Assembly (NCBI GenBank): GCA_018819265.1
Contig: JAHJQI010000126.1
Coordinates: forward strand, 1-52,794
Source of the DNA: Alphaproteobacteria bacterium
GTDB taxonomy: Bacteria; Pseudomonadota; Alphaproteobacteria; Rhizobiales; Hyphomicrobiaceae
Direction: 5' to 3'
Length of the DNA stretch: 52,794 bases
Shown: piece by piece, positions 26,477-34,592 of the stretch
How the letters are laid out: each line of letters opens with the position of its first letter
Position numbering within the stretch: the stretch's first letter is position 1
Notes under the pieces: generated by a model
The model's database searches: none
What the model saw: the letters and a program-made list of their open reading frames with translations, nothing else
Told to the model about the DNA's origin: nothing
Position numbers and translations under genes: made by a program

Positions 26477-27355
26477 GTGCTGTTGGCTGGCAGGCGCGCT
26501 GTCCTTATCGCAGGACCGACGGCGGGCGGCAAGTCGGCTGCCGCGCTGCGGCTGGCGCGCGGGCTCGACGGTGTCATCGTCAATGCGGATTCGATGCAGG
26601 TCTACGAGGAACTGCGGATCCTGACGGCGCGACCGACGGCGGAAGAAGAGAGCATCGTGCCGCACCGGCTCTACGGGCATGTCAGCGCCGCGCAAGCCTA
26701 CTCGGTGGCGCGCTGGCTGGACGACGTGAAGGCAGTCCTCGAGGAAATCGGCGCGCTGGGGAAGCGGGCGATCTTCGTTGGTGGGACCGGTCTCTACTTC
26801 AAGGCGCTGACCGCAGGCCTTTCGCCGTTGCCCGAAATCGATGGCGACGTGCGGGCGTACTGGCGCGCCGAAGGTATCAATCGCCCGCCGCAGGAGCTTT
26901 TCGCAGAACTGATGCGCCGCGATCCACGGACGGCGGCGGGGCTGCGGCCGACGGACCCGCAGAGGATCGTCAGGGCGCTGGAGGTCATCGATTCGACCGG
27001 GCGGCCGCTTGCCGAATTCCAGGAAGACCCCGGCGCGCCGCTGCTGGCGCCCGGCTCGTGGAAAGGTATCGTTGTGCTACCCGACAGGGCGACGCTGCAT
27101 GCGCGCGCCAATGCACGCTTCGACCGGATGATGGAGACGGGTGCCGTGGACGAGGTGGCCCGCCTGAAGGAGATGCAACTGGATTCCGTGCTGCCGGCGA
27201 TGCGGGCGCTCGGAGTCGGCCCCCTCTTGGAGATGCTCGAAGGGCGTTTGTCGCGCGAGGCGGCTGTCGAACGTTCGAAGGCGCTGACCAGGCAATACAT
27301 CAAGCGGCAATCCACATGGCTGCGACAACATATGATTTCGTGGAGACATATATAA
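26477..27355 (+). CDS. miaA: tRNA dimethylallyltransferase
   Basis: Adds the dimethylallyl group to A37 of tRNAs reading UNN codons. The P-loop GPTAGGKS is at residues 13-20, followed by VIVNADSMQVYEELRILTARPT (substrate Asp and Thr), FVGGTGLYFKAL, and the QRIVRALEV and ALGVGPLLEML segments. At 292 residues it is near the usual 300. The start is GTG with AAGGGGA about 5 nt upstream. The last 15 codons and following 50 bp are markedly AT-rich. It is followed on the same strand by the ilvI promoter region. Confidence 0.94.
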   Translation: MLLAGRRAVLIAGPTAGGKSAAALRLARGLDGVIVNADSMQVYEELRILTARPTAEEESIVPHRLYGHVSAAQAYSVARWLDDVKAVLEEIGALGKRAIFVGGTGLYFKALTAGLSPLPEIDGDVRAYWRAEGINRPPQELFAELMRRDPRTAAGLRPTDPQRIVRALEVIDSTGRPLAEFQEDPGAPLLAPGSWKGIVVLPDRATLHARANARFDRMMETGAVDEVARLKEMQLDSVLPAMRALGVGPLLEMLEGRLSREAAVERSKALTRQYIKRQSTWLRQHMISWRHI

Positions 27356-27397
27356 ATTTAATATTATTCTGTTCATAAGGTCAGTTTGTAATTTTTA

Positions 27398-27426
27398 TTG
27401 ACATGTGGGGATGTGGTCCACATAGC
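27398..27426 (+). promoter_or_regulatory. Probable ilvI promoter with overlapping palindromic operator
   Basis: A perfect TTGACA box (27398-27403) is followed after 17 bp by CATAGC, a weak -10. A perfect 13-bp palindrome, ATGTGGTCCACAT, occupies 27411-27423 between and over the boxes, and another ATGTGG half-site is at 27403-27408. A regulator bound here would block RNA polymerase. The ilvI ATG is 144 bp downstream. The boxes are seen; the regulation is inferred. Confidence 0.45.
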
Positions 27427-27569
27427 AGCGGCTGAGTGACGATTGCGCGCAAGCATGCTTGGCGGGTCATTGGTATTCCGGCTCCGGCGACATCTTGAGA
27501 CCGCGCGGCGAGCGGGATTGCGTTGGCGCGCGGGTGGCGCGGCACGCCGGGAAAAGAGGACGAGACGCG

Positions 27570-29336
27570 ATGGCACAGACGATGACCGGTGCGGAAATGG
27601 TTCTAAAAGCGCTCGTCGATCAGGGCGTCGAGCATGTGTTCGGATATCCGGGCGGGGCGGTGCTGCCGATCTACGACGAGATGTTCCAGCAGGAGAAAAT
27701 CGAACACATCCTCGTGCGCCAGGAAGGCGGCGCGGTGCATGCCGCCGAAGGTTATGCGCGTTCGACCGGCAAGGTCGGGGTGGTTCTGGTGACTTCGGGG
27801 CCGGGGGCAACCAATGCCGTCACCGGGCTGACCGATGCCTTGATGGATTCCATCCCGCTCGTCTGCATCACCGGGCAGGTTCCGACGCACCTCATCGGCA
27901 ACGATGCCTTCCAGGAGTGCGATACGGTTGGCATCACGCGGCCCTGCACCAAGCACAACTGGCTGATCAAGGACGTCAACGACGTCGCGCGTGTCATGCA
28001 CGAAGCGTTCTACGTTGCGCGTTCGGGGCGGCCGGGGCCGGTCGTCGTCGATATCCCGAAGGATATCCAGTTCGCAACCGGCAATTACGTCGGGCCAGCC
28101 AACATCCAGCACAAGACTTACCGGCCGAAGATGAAGCCGGAACAGCCCGCCATTCGCGAGGCCGTCGACATGCTGGCGAGCGCCAGGAAGCCGATCTTCT
28201 ATACGGGCGGCGGCGTCATCAACGCAGGCCCGAAGGCGTCCAAGCTGCTGCGCGAGCTGGCGCGGCTGACCGGGTATCCGGTGACGTCGACGCTGATGGG
28301 GCTCGGCGCCTTCCCGGCTTCCGACAAGCAGTGGCTCGGAATGCTCGGAATGCACGGCACCTACGAAGCCAACATGGCGATGCATGACTGCGACGTGATG
28401 TTCTGCGTCGGCGCGCGCTTCGATGACCGCATCACCGGACGGCTCGACGCGTTCTCTCCGAACTCCAGGAAGATCCACGTCGACATCGATCCCTCGTCGA
28501 TCAACAAGAACGTGCGCGTCGAGCTGCCGATCGTCGGCGACGTCGCCTATGTCCTCGAAGACATGCTGCGCGTGTGGAAGGCGAAGGCGCCGCAGATCGA
28601 CAAGCCGGCCCTGAAGTCGTGGTGGAAGGAAATCGACGGCTGGCGGGGCAGGAAGTCGCTGCATTACAAGAAGAATAGCGACGTGATCATGCCGCAGTAC
28701 GCGGTCGAGCGGCTTTACGAACTGACCAAGCACCGCGATCCCTACATCACCACCGAAGTCGGCCAGCATCAGATGTGGGCGGCGCAGTATTTCCATTTCG
28801 AAGATCCGAACCGGTGGATGACGTCCGGCGGGCTCGGCACCATGGGCTACGGACTGCCGGCGGCGATCGGCGCGCAGAAGGCGCATCCGAATTCGCTCGT
28901 CATCGATATCGCCGGCGATGCCTCGATCCTGATGAACATCCAGGAATGCTCGACGGCAGTGCAATACAATCTGCCGGTCAAGGTGTTCATCCTCAACAAC
29001 CAGTACATGGGCATGGTGCGCCAGTGGCAGCAGCTGCTGCATGGCAACCGGCTGTCGCACAGCTATACGGAAGCACTGCCCGATTTCGTCAAGCTGGCGG
29101 AGGCCTACGGCTGGAAGGGCATGATCTGCCACAAGCCCGACGAACTCGACGATGCAATCAAAGAGATGATCGACACGCCGGAGCCGGTGATCTTCGATTG
29201 CCGCGTCGCCGCCCTTGCCAACTGCTTCCCGATGATCCCGTCGGGCAAGGCGCATAACGACATGCTGCTCGGCGACGATGTTGCCGACGAGGATATCGGC
29301 GGCGTTATCGGCGAAGGCGGAAAGGTGCTCGTGTGA
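27570..29336 (+). CDS. ilvI: Acetolactate synthase, large catalytic subunit
   Basis: A TPP- and FAD-dependent enzyme that makes acetolactate or acetohydroxybutyrate, the first common step to valine and isoleucine. The 588 residues hold the activating Glu in VRQEGGAVHAAEGYAR (about Glu52), the FAD-binding middle domain with GARFDDRITGRL, and the TPP motif starting at GDASILMNIQE and ending at NNQYMGMVRQWQQ. MTSGGLGTMGYGLPAAIGA is another family signature. The ATG at 27570 follows AGAGGA; the frame upstream to 27459 is non-homologous. The regulatory subunit ilvH lies 1.2 kb downstream, beyond two unrelated genes. Confidence 0.97.
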   Translation: MAQTMTGAEMVLKALVDQGVEHVFGYPGGAVLPIYDEMFQQEKIEHILVRQEGGAVHAAEGYARSTGKVGVVLVTSGPGATNAVTGLTDALMDSIPLVCITGQVPTHLIGNDAFQECDTVGITRPCTKHNWLIKDVNDVARVMHEAFYVARSGRPGPVVVDIPKDIQFATGNYVGPANIQHKTYRPKMKPEQPAIREAVDMLASARKPIFYTGGGVINAGPKASKLLRELARLTGYPVTSTLMGLGAFPASDKQWLGMLGMHGTYEANMAMHDCDVMFCVGARFDDRITGRLDAFSPNSRKIHVDIDPSSINKNVRVELPIVGDVAYVLEDMLRVWKAKAPQIDKPALKSWWKEIDGWRGRKSLHYKKNSDVIMPQYAVERLYELTKHRDPYITTEVGQHQMWAAQYFHFEDPNRWMTSGGLGTMGYGLPAAIGAQKAHPNSLVIDIAGDASILMNIQECSTAVQYNLPVKVFILNNQYMGMVRQWQQLLHGNRLSHSYTEALPDFVKLAEAYGWKGMICHKPDELDDAIKEMIDTPEPVIFDCRVAALANCFPMIPSGKAHNDMLLGDDVADEDIGGVIGEGGKVLV

Positions 29337-29704
29337 TGGGTTCGACGATGAAACGAATTGCGGCGGCGGCACTCGTCGCGCTGACGGTTCTGGCTACACC
29401 CGCAGCGGCGCTCGACGATGCCCAGCTCGGAGCACTCTGGGCGGAGCTGAGCGATGGCGACCGGGCGGCCATCAGAACCGCTTCCGGCAAGGTCGGCACG
29501 ATGATGCAGACGGTGAAGGGCAGCCCCAACGCCAGGTTCTGGGGCGAACTCAGCGGACGCGGGCTGTTGCGCAATGTCATGCTGGTCGAGATCTTCGGAC
29601 AGCAGGCAGCCGAGTTCGAGAAGGCCGGGATGGTGGCTTTCGCAGTGACGCCGAAGGGGGTCGAATCGATCCCAGGTCTCGTCAAGGACCTCGAGAAGAA
29701 GTAA
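29336..29704 (+). CDS. Small secreted protein of unknown function
   Basis: A 122-residue protein with a signal peptide (RIAAAALVALTVLATPAAA) and a mature part of about 95 residues, predicted mostly helical and ending in Lys-rich VKDLEKK. I recognise no family. Its ATG overlaps the ilvI stop (TGATG), so it is translated with ilvI. A second ATG at 29348 sits directly before the charged n-region and is an equally good start. Its place between ilvI and ilvH gives no obvious clue to its job. Confidence 0.65.
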   Translation: MGSTMKRIAAAALVALTVLATPAAALDDAQLGALWAELSDGDRAAIRTASGKVGTMMQTVKGSPNARFWGELSGRGLLRNVMLVEIFGQQAAEFEKAGMVAFAVTPKGVESIPGLVKDLEKK

Positions 29705-29733
29705 CAGCCTTTAGCGTCTTCGGGCCCCGTGCA

Positions 29734-30414
29734 ATGCATCTGGTGATTGCCAACAAGCTCTATTCGTCGTGGTCGATGCGGCCGTGGCTCGTGATGCGGG
29801 CAGCTGGCATCGACTTCAGGGAAACGGTGATTCCGCTGCGCCAGGCGGATACGAAGGAGCGCATTCGAGAATTCTCGCCGACCGGTCTTGTGCCGGTGCT
29901 GATCGACGGCGAAGCGGTCGTTTGGGAAAGCATCGCCATCATCTCCTATCTTGCTGATCTTTTCCCGGAGAAGGCGATCTTTCCCGCAGGCTCGAACGCG
30001 GCCCGCGCGCACGCGAAGGCTATTTCGGTGGAGGTGCACGGCGGCTTCAGGGCGCTGCGGCAGGCCTGCCCGATGAATCTCGGCAAGCGGTTCGCCACCC
30101 CGGATCTCAGCGACGAACTTCGCGCCGATTTCGCGCGCCTCGAAGATATGTGGCGGGATACGCGTGCGCGCTTCGGAGCCGGGGGACCATATCTTTTCGG
30201 GACGTTCTCGGCGGCCGATGCGATGTATGCTCCGGTCGTCACGCGGCTCGATACCTACCAACTGCCGGTCGCGGCCGATACCCGCGGCTATATGGATACC
30301 GTGCTTGCCGATCCGACATTCCTCGAATGGAAGAAACAAGCGCTCGCCGAGCCTTGGACGATCGAGGCCTACGAGGAAGGACACCTGCCGGTTGCCGATT
30401 TCAGGTCGGGTTAG
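29734..30414 (+). CDS. Glutathione S-transferase family protein
   Basis: A 226-residue protein with an N-terminal thioredoxin-fold GST domain: NKLYSSWSMRPWLVMRAAGI carries the probable catalytic Ser, PVLIDG the cis-proline turn, and ESIAIISYLAD the gamma-glutamyl-binding Glu-Ser. A helical C-terminal domain follows with FGTFSAADAMYAPVV (the GST N-capping Asp). Its substrate is unknown; the sequence resembles maleylacetoacetate isomerase/Zeta-like bacterial GSTs. The ATG at 29734 lacks a strong ribosome site. It is the second gene placed between ilvI and ilvH. Confidence 0.88.
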   Translation: MHLVIANKLYSSWSMRPWLVMRAAGIDFRETVIPLRQADTKERIREFSPTGLVPVLIDGEAVVWESIAIISYLADLFPEKAIFPAGSNAARAHAKAISVEVHGGFRALRQACPMNLGKRFATPDLSDELRADFARLEDMWRDTRARFGAGGPYLFGTFSAADAMYAPVVTRLDTYQLPVAADTRGYMDTVLADPTFLEWKKQALAEPWTIEAYEEGHLPVADFRSG

Positions 30415-30501
30415 ACAGCTCCGGTCCGCAGCCGTCGCCAGCGTCCGCATGCGTCGGTCGGCTGACAACACAGACACTCAAACGAAAAGAGACGACACAA
30501 C

Positions 30502-31050
30502 ATGGCCCAGTCTCAGAAACAATCGCACTACCCCAGTCAGGTCGCACAAGAGCCGATCGAACAGCGCACCTTGTCGGTCATCGTCGACAACGAGCCGGGC
30601 GTGCTGGCGCGCGTTATCGGATTGTTCTCAGGCCGCGGCTATAACATCGACTCGCTGACCGTGACGGAAACCGAGCACGAGAAGCATATCTCGCGCATCA
30701 CCATCGTGACGATCGGCACGCCGATGGTGATCGAGCAGATCAAGCATCAGCTCGAGCGCCTCGTGCCGGTGCACCGGGTCGAAGACCTGACGCTCAATGG
30801 CGAGCCGCTGGAGCGCGAACTGGCGCTCATCAAGGTGCAGGGCAAGGGCGAAAAGCGCATCGAGTCGCTGCGGCTTGCCGAGATCTATCATGCCAGGGTG
30901 ATCGATGCCTCGACCGAGCACTTCGTGTTCGAGATGACCGGGCGGGCGCGCGAGATCGAGCAGTTCCTGCAGATGATGTCGGAACTCGGACTCGTCGAAG
31001 TCGCGCGCACGGGCATCGCGGCCATGGCGCGCGGCAAGTCGGGAGCCTGA
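30502..31050 (+). CDS. ilvH: Acetolactate synthase, small regulatory subunit
   Basis: Activates the large subunit and carries valine feedback. The 182 residues begin with a poorly conserved 20-residue tail, then an ACT domain starting TLSVIVDNEPGVLARVIGLFSGRGYNIDSLTV. The C-terminal ACT-like half (ELALIKVQGKGEKR onward, with FVFEMTGRAREIEQFLQMM) completes the family length. It is on the same strand as ilvI and probably in the same transcript. It converges with the gamma-glutamyltransferase-like gene, with only 28 bp between the stops and no clear terminator. Confidence 0.96.
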   Translation: MAQSQKQSHYPSQVAQEPIEQRTLSVIVDNEPGVLARVIGLFSGRGYNIDSLTVTETEHEKHISRITIVTIGTPMVIEQIKHQLERLVPVHRVEDLTLNGEPLERELALIKVQGKGEKRIESLRLAEIYHARVIDASTEHFVFEMTGRAREIEQFLQMMSELGLVEVARTGIAAMARGKSGA

Positions 31051-31078
31051 CAGCAGTCTCTCTCGCCGGAAGTGACAC

Positions 31079-32662
31079 TCAAAAACCCGCGCAGTTGCCG
31101 TCGGCGCGGGGATCGGTGGCGCCGGTGATCACGCCCTCGCGGGAGATCGACACCATGCCGGCGTGGCCCATCATGTCGTCGAAGGCGTCGACGACTTCGA
31201 TGTCGTGACCGGCATCGCGAAGTTTCTCGATCAGGGAGTCCTCGAAGCGGCTCTCGACCTTCAGGTTGGTCGAACTCGCCCCCCAGGTGCGGCCCAGAAG
31301 CCAGCGCGGCGCGGTGACGGCCGCCTGCATGTCATGGCCAAACATGACGTGGCGGGTGAAGATCGCCGCCTGGGTTTGCGGCTGGCCCTCGCCGCCCATC
31401 GTGCCGTAGGCGAGCGTCGTGCCGTTGTCGAGCATCGCCATGGCCGGATTGAGCGTGTGGAAGGGGAGGCGGCCGGGGCCCAGTTCGTTTGGACCCGGAG
31501 TCAGCGTGAAGCTCGCTCCCCTGTTCTGCCAGACGACGCCGGTGCCGGGGGGAACGAGGCCGGAGCCGAATTCCCAGAAGATGCTCTGGATGTAGCTGAC
31601 GACATTGCCGTGGCGGTCGGCAGCTCCCATCCAGATCGTGTCGCCGGGTACGGCGGGCTGCGGCCAGGGGGCGGCCTTCGTCATGTCGATTTGGGCGGCT
31701 TCGCGAGTGACGGCGTCGTCGAGGGGCCAGCCTTTCCAGATGTCTCCCATGCGGTTCGGATCGCCGAGTTGCGCATTGCGCAGGATGAAGGCGCGCTTGG
31801 TCGATTCGACGAGGCCGTGGACATGATCGAAGCCCTCGGCGGCGGTGATGCCGAGCTGTTCGAAAATCCGCAAAATCATCAGTGAGGCGATGCCCTGCGT
31901 GGGCGGCGGCATGTTGAAGATCTCGCCGCATTGCAATTGCGAATGGGCGGGCGCAACGCGGCGTGCCGCGTAGTTCTCAAGATCAGGCAGGCGCAGCGGA
32001 CTGCCGGCGGCTTCGAGGCCTGTTGCCAGAGTTCGCGCCACGTCGCCTCGATAGAAATCGTCAAGCCCGGCAGCGGCGAGCCGTTCGAGAGTTTGTGACA
32101 GCGCGTGTTGTTGCAGGATCGCGCCTTCGGCCGGCGGGCCTTCGTTTGCATAGGTCGCGATGAAGCCGGGAACGTGTTCGAGTTCGCTCCATTTCTCTCG
32201 CGTCAGGCGCTCTTGCGATCGCGATACGGGAATACCTTGGCGGGCATGATGGATGGCAGGTTCCAGCAACCGCGACATCGGAAGGCTGCCGCCTGCTTCC
32301 TGCGCGGCGCGCATGGCTTCCCCCCAGCCGCCAATCGCGCCGGCGACGGTGAGGGCGGCGCGGGGCCCGCGCGTTGGAATGATGGCGTCGCCATGGGCGG
32401 CGTAGAAATCGATGCCGGCGAGTTGTGCTGCCGGTCCGCACGCTTGAATGCCGAAAGGCCGGCTGCCCGCCCTCGAGATCAGCCAGAAGCCATCGCCGCC
32501 GATCGAATTCATATGCGGGTAGACGACGGCGATCGCAGCTGCTGAGGCGATCATCGCCTCGATGGCGTTGCCGCCTTCGCGCAGGATCGAAGCGCCCGCT
32601 TCGGCTGCCAGATGATGGGGGGCGGACACCATTCCGCCTAGGCACATGCGGGCACGCAACAT
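31079..32662 (-). CDS. Gamma-glutamyltransferase family protein (YwrD-like)
   Basis: An Ntn-hydrolase precursor of 527 residues. Family marks are AAEAGASILREGGNAIEA near the N-terminus, the DFYRGDVAR segment, and the region around the autocleavage Thr, here GDTIWMGAADRHGNVVS. The Thr aligns with the catalytic Thr, but the classical TTH(F/Y)S after it reads TIWMG. The late GTMGGEGQPQTQ corresponds to the GG oxyanion motif. No signal peptide is seen, so it is probably cytoplasmic. It may act on glutathione, gamma-glutamyl compounds or another amide. The ATG has AGGAG 8 nt upstream. Confidence 0.85.
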   Translation of the reverse strand: MLRARMCLGGMVSAPHHLAAEAGASILREGGNAIEAMIASAAAIAVVYPHMNSIGGDGFWLISRAGSRPFGIQACGPAAQLAGIDFYAAHGDAIIPTRGPRAALTVAGAIGGWGEAMRAAQEAGGSLPMSRLLEPAIHHARQGIPVSRSQERLTREKWSELEHVPGFIATYANEGPPAEGAILQQHALSQTLERLAAAGLDDFYRGDVARTLATGLEAAGSPLRLPDLENYAARRVAPAHSQLQCGEIFNMPPPTQGIASLMILRIFEQLGITAAEGFDHVHGLVESTKRAFILRNAQLGDPNRMGDIWKGWPLDDAVTREAAQIDMTKAAPWPQPAVPGDTIWMGAADRHGNVVSYIQSIFWEFGSGLVPPGTGVVWQNRGASFTLTPGPNELGPGRLPFHTLNPAMAMLDNGTTLAYGTMGGEGQPQTQAAIFTRHVMFGHDMQAAVTAPRWLLGRTWGASSTNLKVESRFEDSLIEKLRDAGHDIEVVDAFDDMMGHAGMVSISREGVITGATDPRADGNCAGF

Positions 32663-32785
32663 CCGTTTATCTCCTGACTGGAAGGGCGTCGATGGTCACG
32701 TATTTAGCGTCGATTGCCGAGGCTTGGAGCGCATAAATCGATATCGTGCAAGGGCGCGGGTGGATTAAATCCGAGGTTGCCTATA

Positions 32786-32793
32786 TTGTATAC
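32786..32793. promoter_or_regulatory. Possible GntR-type operator half-palindrome before TRAP operon
   Basis: The sequence TTGTATAC, with a GTATAC palindrome at its core, lies about 145 bp before the dctP start in an otherwise gene-free 276-bp region. It resembles FadR-class GntR operators (TTGTATACAA) that often control TRAP operons, but the right half here reads GTATACGC. No regulator gene is adjacent. Weak evidence. Confidence 0.2.
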
Positions 32794-32938
32794 GCGGTGG
32801 GTACCGATTAGGCGGGGGGTGTGCGGCTTGCTGCGCAAAATATCGCTATAACAACTGGTTAACTTTTTGGCACGGCGATTGCTGTGATGTGATCCGTCAT
32901 CAATCGACAACTCTCCTGCAACTGAAGAGGATTTTCCG

Positions 32939-34027
32939 ATGAAGAGACGTGAGTTTCTCGCGACTGCCGGTCTTGCCACAGCCGGAGCCACCGCCGTGGT
33001 GAGCGCGCCGAACGTAGTGCGGGCCCAGGAATCCTTCTCCTTCAAGATGACGAATGCCTACCCGCCCGGCGCTCCGTTCTACACGGTCGGCCCGGGCAGC
33101 CCGACGGACTTCTGCAAAAAGGTCGAGGTGATGTCGGGTGGGCGCCTCAAGATCCAGCACTTCGCGGCGGGCGAACTGATACCGGCTCTCGAAGGCTTCG
33201 ATGCGGTGCAGGCAGGCACAGTCGAGATGAACGCCGCCAATGCCTATTTCTGGGCCGGCAAGATTTTTGCGGCCCAGTACTTCACCACCGTGCCGTTCGG
33301 TCTCAATTTCCAGGGCGTGAACGCATGGCTCTATAACGGCGGCGGCCTCGAACTCTGGCACGAACTCTACAAGCCGCTCGGCTTGATCGCCTTCCCAATG
33401 GGCAACACCGGCGTGCAGATGACCGGCTGGTTCCGCAAGCCGATTCAATCGATCGACGACTTCAACGGACTCAAGATGCGCATCCCCGGCCTCGCCGGGA
33501 AGGTCTACAAGCAGATCGGCGTCGACGTGAAACTGCTGCCGGGCGGCGAAATCTTCCCGGCGCTGGAACGCGGCGTCATCGATGCGGCCGAATTCGTCGG
33601 TCCGTTCCAGGATCGCCGGCTCGGCCTGCAGAATGCGGCCAAGTACTACTATACGACCGGCTGGCACGAACCCTCGAACGTCACCGAACTGCTGATCAGC
33701 CTGAAGGCGTGGGAGAAGCTGCCCGCCGACCTGCAGGAGATCGTCAAGACCGCAGCCATGGCCTGCAATCTCGAAAGCCATGCATGGTCGGAAGCCAACA
33801 ACGCGGACGCGCTCGAGGACCTCGTCAAGAACCATGGCGTGAAGGCTGCCGTCCTGCCGAAGGAGATCGTCACGAAACTGCGCGAAATCACATTCGAAAC
33901 GCTGAACGCCGAAGCTGCGAAAGATCCACGCACGAAGAAGGTCCACGATGCCTTCATGGCATTCCGCGAAAAGCACCGCGCGTGGTCCTCGATCAGCGAA
34001 AAACCCTACCACGACGATCTCTCGTAA
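32939..34027 (+). CDS. TRAP transporter solute-binding protein (DctP family)
   Basis: A 362-residue periplasmic binding protein. It has a twin-arginine signal (KRREFLATAGLATAGATAVV, cleavage near VRA-QE), then a DctP fold: FKMTNAYPPGAPFYT, GGRLKIQHFAAGELIPALEGFDAVQAGTVEM and the central GLKMRIPGLAGKVYKQIGV with the carboxylate-binding Arg. The length and the FFxxGWHEPS-like stretch place it with the mannitol/chloroaromatic/keto-acid branch; the ligand is probably an organic acid. The ATG follows AGAGGA. It opens a three-gene TRAP operon with dctQ and dctM. Confidence 0.93.
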   Translation: MKRREFLATAGLATAGATAVVSAPNVVRAQESFSFKMTNAYPPGAPFYTVGPGSPTDFCKKVEVMSGGRLKIQHFAAGELIPALEGFDAVQAGTVEMNAANAYFWAGKIFAAQYFTTVPFGLNFQGVNAWLYNGGGLELWHELYKPLGLIAFPMGNTGVQMTGWFRKPIQSIDDFNGLKMRIPGLAGKVYKQIGVDVKLLPGGEIFPALERGVIDAAEFVGPFQDRRLGLQNAAKYYYTTGWHEPSNVTELLISLKAWEKLPADLQEIVKTAAMACNLESHAWSEANNADALEDLVKNHGVKAAVLPKEIVTKLREITFETLNAEAAKDPRTKKVHDAFMAFREKHRAWSSISEKPYHDDLS

Positions 34028-34046
34028 TTTCGGGGGAATTCACGCG

Positions 34047-34586
34047 ATGGGCAAGACCCTGCAAAAAGCGGTCGACCGGATCGAACTCCTGGTCGAACTG
34101 GTCGGCCGCACAGTGGCGTGGCTGGTGCTCGGGCTGGTCATGCTCGTCGCCATAAACGTGCTGGCCCGCTACATGTTCAGCGCCGGAACGGTGGCGCTGC
34201 AGGAACTCGAATGGCACGTGCTCGCCGTGACTGCGCTGGTCGGAATGTCCTATGGGATAAACCGCGGCGACGAAGTGCGAGTCGACATGCTCTACGGCAG
34301 TTACGGGCCGCGCACCAAGGCGGCCGTCGACCTGCTGTCGGGCGTGCTCATGCTTCTCGTCGCGGCGTTCATCGTCAAGGTGTCGCTCGGCTACGTGGCC
34401 CAGTCCTATGCCTACCAGGAAGGTTCGCCCGATCCCGGCGGGCTGCCCTACCGATATATGCTGAAGGCGTTGATCCCGTTCGGGTTCGTGCTGCTGGCAC
34501 TGCAGGCGATCGTCGAGATCGCAAAGGCCCTGCGCGCCCTCAAGATCGCCTCTTCGCCGGCAGGCGACCAACCTTCGGAATCGTGA
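34047..34586 (+). CDS. TRAP transporter small permease (DctQ family)
   Basis: A 179-residue inner-membrane subunit with four predicted helices (LVGRTVAWLVLGLVMLVAINVLARYMF first). The LQELEWHVLAVTALVGMSYGINRGDEVRVDM segment is the DctQ hallmark. It couples the binding protein to the large permease. The ATG at 34047, preceded by GGGGG, is 19 bp after dctP; the frame opening at 33948 overlaps dctP and is rejected. It ends 6 bp before dctM. Confidence 0.92.
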   Translation: MGKTLQKAVDRIELLVELVGRTVAWLVLGLVMLVAINVLARYMFSAGTVALQELEWHVLAVTALVGMSYGINRGDEVRVDMLYGSYGPRTKAAVDLLSGVLMLLVAAFIVKVSLGYVAQSYAYQEGSPDPGGLPYRYMLKALIPFGFVLLALQAIVEIAKALRALKIASSPAGDQPSES

Positions 34587-34592
34587 TCCTCA

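Noticed and set aside
27603..29372. 589-residue open frame on the minus strand
   Set aside because: Antisense shadow of ilvI; composition (Arg, His, Asp, Val rich) and lack of a start signal argue against a gene.
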